Of a stretch of 64,000 nt of DNA, positions 39,001-50,600 are shown piece by piece (position 1 is the first letter of the stretch; every line of letters begins with the position of its first letter). Below the pieces are notes generated by a model, which was given only the letters and a program-made list of their open reading frames with translations, was not told where the DNA came from and made no database searches. The position numbers and the translations under genes were made by a program. The DNA is from Gorsachius magnificus. Taxonomy: Eukaryota; Chordata; Aves; Pelecaniformes; Ardeidae. The stretch is taken from assembly GCA_034008185.1 (NCBI GenBank), contig CM067084.1, forward strand, positions 40,561,099 to 40,625,098. Direction: 5' to 3'.

Positions 39001-42000
39001 AAGAGTTTAACTAAGTTTCTGGTTACAACTTGTTAAGGAAAATTTCACTTTTACCTGAAGTAAAAGCCACTCCCACTTTTGGAAGAAATACTCTGACTCC
39101 AGTGATTAATACGCTTTAAACTTACCCATCTGCCCCCATAACAGTACACGGCTCACTTCAGTGAGGTGGGGATGGTGGGGGTGGTGGTGTTGTTTTTAAG
39201 ATTCAGTACAGCGAGATCACCAGGTTTTTATAGGGAACCAGCTAGGCTGTAATCCAGCCAGTTTTTTACTTTTCACTACCCATTCTTTGGGAGGTGTCAC
39301 TTGACTGAAGTGCAGTGCACTTCATACTGACATTATCGGGCTGATTTAAAACTAAAAGACAGCTTTTTTTTTTTTAATCTCAGTGTAATAGTATCTTGAG
39401 AGCAGGTAGCAGAGGCTTCCCTCACCAAGAAATACAAAATAGTCTTTTATTTGAATGTTTACAAATATCAGAACATCTGAAATAGATTAGATAACCATAT
39501 GGGTCATGATTCATTATTTGAATGCCTTCATTTGTCTCTGAAGGAGTTCTTTTTGTCTTTAACACAAAATACTACAAGATAAATTATTGTCCCAGGCATA
39601 CTTTTATTTTTTTTACATTTGGATGCTCTTTTTTTTTTTTCCCACTTTTTTTGAATGTTAACAGGTTTATTTCCTATAGTTCTGTGAAATGAAGAAAGGG
39701 AGTTCAGTCTCTGAAGTATTTTGATAAAGCAATAGTCTCCTTTTGAAAGTTGGCGAAAAAAACTCCTATCTTACCAATTTTTGTTTTATTTATAGGTGGC
39801 CTGTGGCTTGAATACAAGGTATTTTTTTTTTCATGTTTTATTAGTTATCTAGTATAACTTTAAGATTAAAACCTAAGAAAATAGTTACTTTGGATATGGT
39901 CAGATATAGCAACTTAAAATGAAAATAGTATTTAGTAATTAAGACATTATAATGCTTTCAGATTTTTGGATGCTCCATATTCCAAATTTTAGGAAATGTA
40001 TCAAATTTTTGTTGCATACTATCTGGCATTAGAGGTAATTGATCTTTTGAATTGGCTCCCTGACAAAAACTAAGCATAGGAATTTATTAATACATGGTGA
40101 TTGGATGTTTTTTGTATATCTTACTGAAACTTAGGAACACTTAAGCATGCCTGGAGCTTTTACAGAAATCTTTAAGTCTAAGAGCATGTATGGAGATTCT
40201 GCAGTGTCTTCATTTTTGTGTTTGCAGTGCACATACCCTGTATATTTTTCTCTAAAGATTCTTACATTTCGTATCACTTTTTAAGCAGAGTTTAAGAGAG
40301 AATACTGGAAATGGATTTCTTTAAAATATCTTGTGGTTCAGACTAACATTAGCAATGCCCTCTGAAGAAAGTATATAATTTAGATTCAGGTATAGTACAC
40401 TAAGAAAAGTGGGTGTGTTTTAATCTTTTTGCTGATCTACAGGCAGTACTTCTTGCAATTTTCATTGTTTATGAAACCTAATTCAAGTGAATTGTCAAGT
40501 ATTAAGTTTTAAGAAAACTTATTGGGACTTACTTTTTCTGCTTTGTTCTTCCTCTTTAGTGATTTCTTTTAAATTTTTTTTTGTATTAGGTTAATTTAGT
40601 TGTTGGTATGTGAGCCTTAAGAAAAGTGTTTAAGTTTGGTTTTGGGTTTTTTTTTTTCCCTTTTCCAGAATGAAAACTCAGCTTGACCTGATGAATATAG
40701 CATCTAGCTATGAAAAACCACCAGAGTATACTCAAAAGAAGATGGATATCAAACCTGTGGTTAATGAAATCTTGGCTCTGAAGTTAATGCCGGTTAATGT
40801 AGGCATTGTTAAAGGTAGGGAAGAAGGGCTTAATATAGGGCAAGATTCGGGAAGTCACTCTAGGAACCTGCAGCTTGTGGAACTAATTGCTAATGAACAA
40901 TCTGCATGGCAAAAGTATGCAAGTGTTCAGAAAGCATCTGAGCAACTTAATGAATGATAAATTCATCAAGGTCTTTTAAATGCATTTTATGAATGTGGTT
41001 TCTATAAGAACAGCCCTAGGCTGTATTTTTGGAAGCTGGGGGAAGTATCATTGTAATTTTCCTATACAACCAGTATTGTCACTGTCAGAAGTGTGTTGCT
41101 GAACTAGATGGATATTTGTCGTAGTGTAACATGAACGTTAACTATGCTCTGATTAAATGCTTTTACCTTATAGGAGAAAATATTAGGTTTTGTATCAGGG
41201 CAGGCCTCTTCAGGCATTTAGAAAACTTCTCATGCAGGCCTCTTGCTTTATATCACAGAATTTTTGACAAGTACTAGGGTCTCACTTAGGGCAATATACT
41301 TTTGTTCTTAATTGGAATCTATATTTAGATGCACAGGAACCTTTCACTATTTTCCATACTTAACATGCTCTCCATCAGTATTCTTGTATTCTTTCTAATA
41401 GATTTACCTTCTCGAGGAAACGAGAATTCAACAAAAACCACTCTATTTAAAAATAACATAAAGCAATGGCAGGACCAGAAGAATATACCCAACACATTTC
41501 TTGTAAGTTATTAACTATGGGGCTGCAACACTGTACTACTTTGTTTATTTTGTCTTACCAAAATGAACTACAGTGTCTGCTGCAAAACATTTTTCAGCCT
41601 GTGGCAGGACAGGAGGAAGCACTAGCAGATGGTAGCAGGATCTGTACTCGCTTAATGTCAATATCAGAAATGTCAGCGTTTCAAAACATGAGTCATGAGG
41701 TATGATTGAACGTCTGTTGTAAGTATGGCTGAGTTACTGTTTTTTATGACAAAACTTTCTAAATAAGCTTTTACAATATTTTTCAGTTTTCTTAGTAGAA
41801 AGATACCCTTCCAATTCTTGAATGTAAATCTGACTAGGTTATTAAAGCTGTCAGGATTTTACTCTTTTTCTTTCTTCAGAAAGCTGGAACTTAATCTTAC
41901 TACTGACTTCAAGTACTTATTTTTACTGTGGCTTTTTGACTCGCATATGTAACTTGCTAATCCAAATAAGCCTCTCTATTGCTTATTTGAAGAGGAAGTC

Positions 42001-43861
42001 ATCTGCCTGTGTTCTGTTTTCTGTTTTTATAACCTCTGAATCCACAAATGCCCTTTTACTTAACAGAATTCTTTGCTGTAATTGTAGGAGTTACGTTACA
42101 AATACTATATGGAACATCAGAAGCTCACCGATGAGTTGAAGACACACACTTTACCTGCAAATAAAAAATATAAATTTGTAACTGCTGAGGCTTTGAAGGA
42201 TAGGTCCTCAGGAACTCCTTTTGTGTCTTTACCTACCAAAGCAAATAACACAGATAAAGTAAAAATGGGAACCCTGCAAAGAGCAGATGGCTTTGAGAGA
42301 AGCTTTTCTGGAAGCAGTAATCACAGCATCCCATCCACATGTATGAACTTTTTGGAAACAAAAAGTGACTTGCAAGTTATTTCAGGAGAGAAGTTCCCAG
42401 GAAGTAACCACTCCAGCCTTATCAGAAAACTCGAAAAACTTAGTAAGTAAAGAAAAATTGCCAATGCAGGCATCGGCAGTTATTGTTTCCAGTGAAATAG
42501 ACACAAATTCTAGCACTTCATCTGTCTTAAAAGCAGCAGCATCAGTAGCTGTTACTGTTTCAAATTCAGAATTTCTAGACGTTTCTACAGAGAGACTTTC
42601 TGCTTCACCTTTTGCTTTCAGTGCATGTAACAACTCATTACCCAGATTTATTAAAGATGCACGTACATTCTCCTTTAAAAAGAAAGACAGGAAAAATGTT
42701 TTCCCTCAGTTTTATCTAGGAAAATGTGATCATGTGGATAAAGCTGATGACCAGGATGAAAGCAAACTTAGAAAACATGGTCCTGTAACCAAAACCACAG
42801 CTTCTGATGCTTCAACCAGTCTGAATTTAGACTCAGCAGAAAGTGAGAAGCCAGATTTTTCGTTTCCCCTTGGCAATCCAGAAAGAGATTGTTTTGCAGG
42901 ATTGGGAGTCAGCAATTCCTTTAAGGTTTTACCATTATCCTCATTTTTTAGCCAGTCTGAGGAGCCATCTGATAAAAATACATCATCTCACATGAGAGAA
43001 AAAAAGCTTTTGGCAAAGGAAACTGCAGAATATGGTACACTGAAACCATCTGTCTCGTGGGAACAAAAAGCTAATGCCTCAGAATCCATCATGACTGTAG
43101 CTTGCAGTACTTCAGAAACCAACTCTGCAGCTGGGGTGAATGATGTCTCCGAGTCCCCACTTCTCCCCAGTAACTGTGTATTTTCCTTCAGACATAATTG
43201 TTTTCAGTTGCCTTCACCAGTGTTTTCATTTGGAAGTATTGTCAGAAATACCTCTGATTCGCTGACTTCCTCTGTGGTTTTGTCTGGAAATGGTACTGAA
43301 AAAATGGAAAAAGAGAAGATGAAACCTCCTAACAAGATACCTCTCGATTTGGGGAAGCCTGTATCTTCTGAGTGTGCAGAGCCTGCTTCTAGACATAGTC
43401 AACCAAAATGTGAAGGTTCATTCTTTCCTATGAACTCCTCTAAGAAAGATGAAAGTGCAGAAATGCTTGCTGCTAGTAATTCTTGTAGTCAGCCTTTGTG
43501 TTCAGTTGTCCTTCCTGTTAAATATGAGAATGCATCTTCCACTCAGCTTACAGCAATGAAACAAGAAACAAAGGTAAAAGATGAAGAAAGTGAAACTGTT
43601 GCTGAAAATAACTGTTCCTGTCCTAGGAGGGAAGATGAACAGTCTCAGAGTGCAGCTTGTTCTGTTCCTGGCACATGCAGTGATCCATCTTCAGGAGGTT
43701 CTGTGCTAACAGTAAATGAGGCAGGAGGGGTGCTGAGCGACAGTGATTCTGACACTGAAGAGCTAAGTCAAACATCTGTCTCTACTGATACCAGCAGTGC
43801 ATCAGAATATTTTTCTGTTGCTGAAGACAAAGTATCTACCAGAAGAAAATCGGAGACATGA
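35524..43861 (+). CDS. TRIM-type RING/B-box/coiled-coil protein with long serine-rich tail; frame broken twice
   Basis: Eight exons: 35524-36060, 37461-37547, 37758-37959, 39796-39818, 40669-40814, 41402-41502, 41598-41699 and 42088-43861. If both one-base breaks are discounted, this encodes about 989 residues. The RING has zinc ligands C7, C10, C23, H25, C28, C31, C68 and C71, with a Gly/Pro-rich insert of about 30 residues before the last pair. B-box 2 has C133, H136, C145, C148, C153, C156, H161 and H166. A charged helical coiled-coil segment follows in exons 2-3, then the 23-bp exon 4 seen after the coiled coil in many TRIM genes. No PRY-SPRY domain is seen. Exon 8 encodes a disordered Ser/Thr-rich tail with an acidic serine cluster near the end. 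By family it is a likely RING E3 ubiquitin ligase. I do not recognise an orthologue. Exons 3 and 8 each carry an extra base, from pseudogene decay or assembly error. Confidence 0.8.
37070..37093. repeat. Poly(A) run
   Basis: A pure A run of about 23 bases in TRIM-like intron 1. Simple sequence. Confidence 0.95.
37461..37547 (+). CDS. TRIM-like exon 2: coiled-coil start
   Basis: 29 codons, phase 0 at both ends: LTFFSSLKKLRIINEKLVNE. Acceptor TGTCTTGCAG, donor GTGAGT. Confidence 0.8.
37758..37959 (+). CDS. TRIM-like exon 3: coiled coil, with +1 frame break
   Basis: Acceptor CTTCTAG, donor GTGATG. The first part reads EFGEIFKTLEMKKRQLLELK; the last part, in another frame, reads HKKTIENFLKDCEKLVHECD. 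The exon is 202 bases where 201 would keep phase 0 on both sides, so one surplus base lies between the A runs at 37850 and 37872. Confidence 0.78.
39796..39818 (+). CDS. TRIM-like exon 4: 23-bp micro-exon
   Basis: Encodes VACGLNTR across the junction. Acceptor TTTATAG, donor GTATTT. A 23-bp exon after the coiled coil is a hallmark of many TRIM genes, and the phase fits both neighbours. Confidence 0.75.
40669..40814 (+). CDS. TRIM-like exon 5
   Basis: Begins MKTQLDLMNIASSYEKPPEY and ends at codon phase 1 before donor GTAGGG. Acceptor CCTTTTCCAG after a long pyrimidine tract. The open frame continues past the donor to 40957, but splicing at 40815 joins exon 6 in frame. Confidence 0.78.
41402..41502 (+). 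CDS. TRIM-like exon 6
   Basis: Completes an aspartate codon and reads LPSRGNENSTKTTLFKNNIK onward to IPNTFL, then donor GTAAGT. Acceptor TTCTAATAG. Confidence 0.75.
41598..41699 (+). CDS. TRIM-like exon 7
   Basis: 34 codons, phase 0 on both sides: PVAGQEEALADGSRICTRLM and on to MSHE. Acceptor ATTTTTCAG, donor GTATGA. Confidence 0.75.
42088..43861 (+). CDS. TRIM-like exon 8: serine-rich tail, with frame break
   Basis: Opens ELRYKYYMEHQKLTDELKTH in frame with exon 7, but this frame stops at 42450. From between about 42363 and 42450 the coding signal continues in the next frame, open to TGA at 43861. The tail is Ser/Thr-rich and probably disordered, has an FSFG word (SPVFSFGS) and ends in an acidic serine cluster (SDSDSDTEELSQT). 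The exon is one base too long for a single frame. Confidence 0.8.
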
Positions 43862-43908
43862 AGAGTGAGCGAAATGGAAGATAACTATACTTAAATAAGC
43901 TGGAATTA

Positions 43909-43914
43909 AATAAA
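43909..43914 (+). terminator. Candidate poly(A) signal of the TRIM-like gene
   Basis: AATAAA 48 bases after the stop codon. More distal AATAAA words, such as the one near 44946, could also be used. Confidence 0.45.
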
Positions 43915-46900
43915 TGCTACTTAACACATTAAAAAGTGGGGATACCTGTGATTTTTACAGCTGTTATTCTCAGTGATTCTTGCCAATTGAGGTATTTCTG
44001 TTAGAAACATAACTGCTTATCAGCAAGTACAGCATACTAAAGTGATTTTTATAGTACAAACCCAAACCGAAGAAACAACCAAAAATGTCATGTCTTGTTA
44101 AGACTCAAGTATGACTGTATATGCTGCATCTTTAAGAATGCAGACCTTTGGAGAAGTGCTCCTGGGCTATGGGGAGGGGGACAGCGACACGACAACTGAG
44201 GTGTCCCAGAAAGCAGGTTCGGTGAAGCCTCAGCAACAGGAAGCAGTGTATCGCTGTTCCTGTACAGCAGCACTTGCACTAGGGTGAAATCAGTAAGAGG
44301 GTACGGACAACAGCATTCCCTTTGCGGGGAGGCAGGGAGGAGAACCATGGGGCAAATTGAGGATGTTGAAGGGTGTTACTGGGAGTCATTCTGTGTATTC
44401 TCCCTCCGGCTGTTTTCTTTTTCTATGATGTATTTAATGTATATTGAAGGTGCAACTTCTAGTGTATTATTTCAACTGTTTCTTTTATGCTTTTCAAATC
44501 AAAACACCACTTCAGTGTTCTTGTTATACATTGCAGAAGGGGGTCAGCTATGCTTCTGAAATGCTGCCTTTATGAAAAGTAATAGTCACAACTGATTTTC
44601 AGTTCCTTCTGGCAACAGTTTGGGAATCAGTGGACAGATACTAACTTGCTGTTTTGATGAAAGCGTTAGGAGAATCTAGCTATTAAAACGCAAACATTTC
44701 CTTCTAAAAAAGGAAAACAGCGCTTCTCACTGTATTAATGATCCAGAACTCACTGAATTTTCAGTCCGTGAAATATGATACAAAGTGAGGAGAAAAATAC
44801 CATCTTTTCTAATTTATTAACCATTTTGTTGCATCCAAGAGATAATTGTGTTTTAGCTATTAGAATACGTAACAGTAGTACTATTTCAGATTAAAGCTCT
44901 ATTTCATTTGGTGTTCACTCCAGCAAAAGCTGGTGCCAGATTTTAAATAAATTGTCAACCTGTAGAATGCAGAATGTTTAATATCCCTTTGGAATTTTTC
45001 ACCTTTTTTTTTAATTCCTAAATTATCTTTGTGACTTCATAAGATAAATATAACTTCAATATCTGCAAGGCTTACCAATATACTTACTGTAACAGAATAC
45101 TTAGAAATACAATTTTTGGTTTAGGAAACATTGATCTGATTCTAATTAGATTTGTGTTAAATTCTTGGCGTCAGTGTTTCTGTGGCAGTGCATTCCTCTA
45201 TTAAATGTGCTGAAAATAGTTTCTAGAATTTATAAAACTTAACTAATCTTCCCTTTGCATTATAGTAAGGAAGGTGGTGAAAATTCTTTTCATTATTAGT
45301 TTTATAGTTCTTGATGTTCATCTCTCAAGTCTTAGCATATTTCAGTTTTCTCCTAAGAACTGTTCTGCTTTTATATCTAGACATTCTTGTCATGTTCTTC
45401 TGCATGTGTAAGGGAGAAGCATTAAAAAGGTATTAAGTTAAATTACTGGAAGACAAAGTGTGATGATAACGGCAGAGTGTCATGGATGGAGGTTGCTCTC
45501 ACTACAATGAAAGCCACAGAAATTGAACAATTTGAGAGACAGAAGGCTGTAGAAAATGTTTATTTCCTAATGAGTTAGGGTTGTTCAGAAACCCCACTGA
45601 GTTTCTTAAAATTGCTTATTACTAATGTATCTTCTGTTCATTTCTATTACAGAGTTTCGTGAGAGTTTGATAAAGTTATACTTTCAAGCAGATACTTCAT
45701 CTCTTGGTGAAAAGACACTATTATAGAATTTATAAAGCAAATAAACAGACTACAATACGCTGTGTTTGAAAGCAGAAATGGTTGGTTTGCAGGTTCAATA
45801 CAGTCCTAGGACTGCTTTTCAAGCATGGCAAGTTGATTTATTTATGGTAAGTCACAGTAAAATTACAGTCCACCCAGATACTAAGTTGATAGAATTACCG
45901 ATTTGTGGGGTTTGGGTTTTTTTTTTTAAATATTTTCACAAGTTGATTCCTTGGTCATTTTGACTTAATCACTTTGTCATCTTTCACTATTGACTCCTTA
46001 GTAAAAACCATAACAAGAGTGAGGTGCTTTTTATACACGTTATTAAAAGTGGAATGTTGACTGCTGTTACTAATGCTTTGAGACATTATAGTTTTCAGCA
46101 CATAAAATTAGTACCCTGTGGTAGACCAAGTTTGGTTTTCACCCAGGATTTAATGCTTACTGGTCAAATAACTGAGAACACAATAGCATCAATTTCTAAC
46201 TGTATTCTTTGGTCAATTAATTGTGTCTTAGCTAAAATAAAAAAATTACTCCACTTATATCTGGGAAACATGAACATGGAAAGGTCACTTCTACCCTAGT
46301 TGAGGAACAGTTCTGCAAGATTTATCTACATAGGGCATGACTTGCCAGACAGGAAAGAATAATTTGAGTAATTTTATTTTCCAAGCAGAGTTAAAACACT
46401 TTTCTACCACTGTGTTCGAAGTCTGTTTTGTTTCACACATTAAAAAACTGTAAGGAAAAAAAAGAGTTTAAGTCAGTCAGTTGATGGTAGCTCAGCAGCA
46501 CTACCTGACTACATACAGATTTTGCCCTGGCTGTCTCCTAGCAGCACGTTGCACGTAGTTTAACAATGCTTAAAGAGATTTCAAGTCAAGGACATCATCA
46601 GTGATCATTTGATGAACACTAGAGCTAACCTGAAGAAATGGGATTCTGAATTGTCCTTAATGCACATCTTGCTTATCATCAGTAGAGAATAACTTGCATC
46701 GTTGTCTCTGTCATCATTATAAAATCATGTGTAGCAATCAAAGCCTAATTTTCTTAGGTTATCTAAACATAATGTGTGTGTATAATTTTTTCTGACTACA
46801 GGTAGACTAAAATGTAGTTTTCAGGAAAATACTACTGAAAACTTTGCTTTTCCCAGCAAAACCCCCCAAGAAAATAGTTAGGAAACATATCTTACTAAAT

Positions 46901-47393
46901 TCAATAGTTTGTATTGCAAGGGACTTTTTGACAAGTATGCTAGAGGTGTCCTGGACCTTTCTGACTCTTAAAGATACAAGAGGTAAAAAATGAAGCAATT
47001 CTACATAAGGCTGGAACATTTTATTAATCAAACTTCATTACACTGATACAAAACACTTTAAACTTAAAATTTTGTAGTCTAAAGCTGCAGCTAGGTTTAA
47101 AAGCTTTTATAATGTACCTTTTGTGAAGGTACTACTTCATAACTTAATAAAAGCCTTAGAAAATAATTAGAACAATTTATTTACTTGTAATTGCTAAACT
47201 TCCCTCACAAATGGGCTGAAAGTTTCCAATGCCATCCTACTGAGAGGCTAATCTCACCAGCTGTCAGAAATGTGACAGTTGTTCAGTGTATTTCTGAGAG
47301 CTGTCTTAAAATCTATATATTACTGCCTGAAAAACAAATGCAATCGAAAGATATGTACAATTACCTAGTTTTTTAATCTATTAGAAACAATTA
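43915..47393. other. Convergent intergenic region between the TRIM-like gene and DDX60
   Basis: AT-rich sequence with only short ORFs, none with a recognisable domain or splice support. It probably contains the alternative 3' ends of both convergent genes. Confidence 0.5.
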
Positions 47394-47399
47394 TTTATT
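47394..47399 (-). terminator. DDX60: Candidate poly(A) signal of DDX60
   Basis: AATAAA on the minus strand about 193 bases past the DDX60 stop. Further copies occur downstream near 47176 and 47020. Confidence 0.4.
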
Positions 47400-47591
47400 T
47401 GACACTGGAGCTGCTAAAACGTCAATGTGTAAAGGTTAATTTTCTAAAGTAAACTTTGTGTTACTAAGATTGGATATTACTAAAGCTTCATTATGAAACA
47501 TAGTTGATAACTCAGATGTAGTCACTTCCTAATTTAAAAGGCCACTGATCTGTGTGGTAGAGAGTATTATGTACTGCCACTTTTTTTTTCT

Positions 47592-47694
47592 TCAGGTAAC
47601 ACGCTTCAGTTTCTCGTCATAGATTTTGCCCAGTTGTTGAAATGCCAGTAGAACATTATCATTTGGATCATCACACAGTTCACTCAGTGATGTT
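47592..47694 (-). CDS. DDX60: DDX60 last coding exon and stop
   Basis: After splicing reads TSLSELCDDPNDNVLLAFQQ and LGKIYDEKLKRVT, then TGA. Acceptor TTTAAAACAG. Confidence 0.88.
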
Positions 47695-50600
47695 CTGTTT
47701 TAAAGAAAAAAAAAAAAAGACACAAACAAAGCATTGTTTCATTTTAACTTGCTTTAAAGATGAAAATATATTGTATATTAAAAAGCACATGAGTTTATCA
47801 TACCCAATAGACTTAATGAGGAGTAAAAAATCCTTGAGTGCGTAGTAAGCATCTCCTTCAATTAACCTAATGAAAGAAAAAAAATTCAAATGGACACGCA
47901 CTATAACATAGTGTTTCACCTTTAATAAACCCTGCCACAGAGACTGGGTCAGGATGTAGAGAGCATATGCCATGGCCTCGAACACTGACATAACAGTTCA
48001 TTAGGATTACTCTAGAATAACTATAAACTTAAAATAATAACGCTGTAGAGACACATGCTTCTATAATTATGCTAAACATATAAAAGACTCATGAGTGATA
48101 TCCAGAAAGATAATTTCATTTATTAATATTATCTTGGGTACATGGTTTTCACTGTTTGAATAACCTGTCACAAGCTAAACTAAAATGCTATAGTTCACAC
48201 AAATCTGCTGGCTAAATTGAGCAGGAAATAGTGTAAGCTTTCTACAGATGATGAAGACCCTGTATTTTGCAAAAAGGACCACTGATTACTGAAAAGCAGC
48301 TTAATAAACTCAGTTCCTAGTAATTAAGAATACCACATTAAAAAAATAAAATTAGTATTGTGTTGAAAATAATAGAATTACAGAATGGTTTGGGCTAGAA
48401 GGGACCATTAAAGATGATCTAGTCCAACTCCCCTGCCATGGGCAGGAACATCTTTCACTAGATCAGCTTGATAGAATCAAAGAATCCATATTTCCTCATC
48501 TCTTGATAATGGGGCAAGAGAGAGTAAAATAAAAGATAAAGCTCGAGTTTTGGAAAATCTAGAGCATAAGTGATCCAGGAGGAAAGGAGAGAGGAAGACT
48601 GCATGTACCACAGGCTGAGATATGGCAGTGGTCGACCAGTTTGGGCAGAGTTTTTGATGGGTGGTTGGGTGGTTTGGGGTTTTTTTTTTTCCCCTTTATC
48701 AGGACAAGTTGCTAAATGCTTAGAAAAGATTAGGAAAAGGGTAATTATTGAGGCAATACTAATACACTGTATTACTGGAAAATGTTGCCTTGCTACTGTG
48801 AAAGTCAGGTTCCTGTGATGACAGTCTTCCTGTATCAGAAATGAGTTTGTGTTTTGGATGCCTGTATCTTTTAACATTGATCATTAATTCCTCCTTTAAT
48901 CTGTTTCTGTCTTTATTATTTGACCAAGCTTTTGACATCTCTCTAGTACTGTTATCTAGACTACTGCATTGGGCTTCCTCCTCTCAGGGGCTTTTCTGAC
49001 CTTTATAATTGTGAAAAAAAACTTGATTAAATAAAAACTTCTGAAGAGCCCATCAAAATAACCTGTGTCACTGAAGTCAAGACTTCCCATTTATGGTACT
49101 GTTTTGAATACCCAGCTAATACTTTACAGCCATTGCCATTGGACTTTTAAGGTAGTATATTGTTTTATTTTCATTAAAACATTTGCCTAATCTAATCATA
49201 TTTAACAGCTATTCCCTCCCTAAGTTCTGGAGGGAGAATGCTTTAAAACCAAAAAGATGTACTTATGTACCATCTTGTAAACAATGCTGCTGTTTAACCA
49301 TATTAAAAATGGTAGTACATACCAGTTATCAGTTGTCAATGCCATCAAGGAGCCATGCTTATAAAAGTCCAGTGCATACGCATTGAGTGGCTGCCTCCTT
49401 CCTCGATTATCATACTTGTTCAAATAAAGCAGGGGGCAGTTTCGGGCATTAATTCCAAGGGAATGTAAGACAGCCTAAAAATAAATAAAAAAAAAAAGCT
49501 GTTGAATAGCTACTGTGTTTTTGTTTATGTGCTTACATTGTCAAACCTATACCTCTAGACCCACAATTGGAAAGTTCCACACTTCTAATTCTGGACCACT
49601 GCAAGGACACATAGGCTGGAGGCACAGAGAAGAGTTTGTTAGTGAAGTGACTTACGCTGCCAGTGCAGCTCTGGGCTGTTCTCAGTAATGTCTTGACTAG
49701 GTCACTGGATTTCTCTTCAGTTTTAGATGAGGATTTTTCCCTTATGCATAGAACATGTATTCAGACTCACTGATGCTTTAAATGTATTAATCAACCTTAA
49801 GCATGGAATGTTTTTAAGGATGAAGGTGAATTTCAAATCCCCAGTTGCAGGAATTTAATTTTTTTCTATTACAGAATTATGAGTCGTGATAATTCCCTAA
49901 TGCTACAAAGCCCATGTAGAAGACTGCAGGAAAATGCAAGCTGACAGTAAACATGTCGATGGAAATTGCAATTAAGCTAATTCATATGCTACCTAATGTA
50001 ATCACTGAAATCCTAGTTGAGAAGCAAATGATCAATGCAATACTGTATCCTTTTGCTAGGATCCTTCCAGACTACTGTGTGAATGATTCAAAACAAACAA
50101 ACAAACTCCTGACATGGAGAAAACAAACTGAGGATATGGTTTGAATCTGAAAGTTTAGAGTAATTCACTTGTCTCAGAGTTGAAAGGAACAGAGGCCTTT
50201 CAAGAAAGCAAACTATTTACAGATTTTTTTTTCCCTACACCTACCTATTCTGTGTTTCTTGCACTGCAATAATGTGGTGCTACTCAGTGCTGATTTTTTT
50301 TGAGACCTTTCAAATTGTTTCTTCTAAAGAAGGACACTTGCACATAGTGCCATCATATTATACAGAGGCAAGAAGACTGTTATAAAAAAAAATATTTTTA
50401 TTGAACTGTAATAAAAATCTGCTCCCCGTAAAAAAAATAACTTACCTTATTAATGATCTCCCCATGAAATAGATCGTTATCAACCACTCCAGATAAACAT
50501 GCAAAAGGTGAGATGGCAGATACACTTTTGGTGTTGTCCATCAAATAAGATGCCAGTTCAGAGCCATGCCAATTCTTAGATGTAAAATCTATACAGGAAG

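Noticed and set aside
40815..40957. Continuation of TRIM-like exon 5 to the stop at 40957 as a short protein end
   Set aside because: A GTAGGG donor at 40815 joins exons 6, 7 and 8 in phase, so the readthrough is intronic. An alternative short isoform is not excluded.
42443..42469. Mini-intron from GTAAGT at 42443 to CAG at 42469 that might explain the exon 8 frame change
   Set aside because: It is 27 bases, too short for vertebrate splicing, and the phase does not fit the downstream frame.
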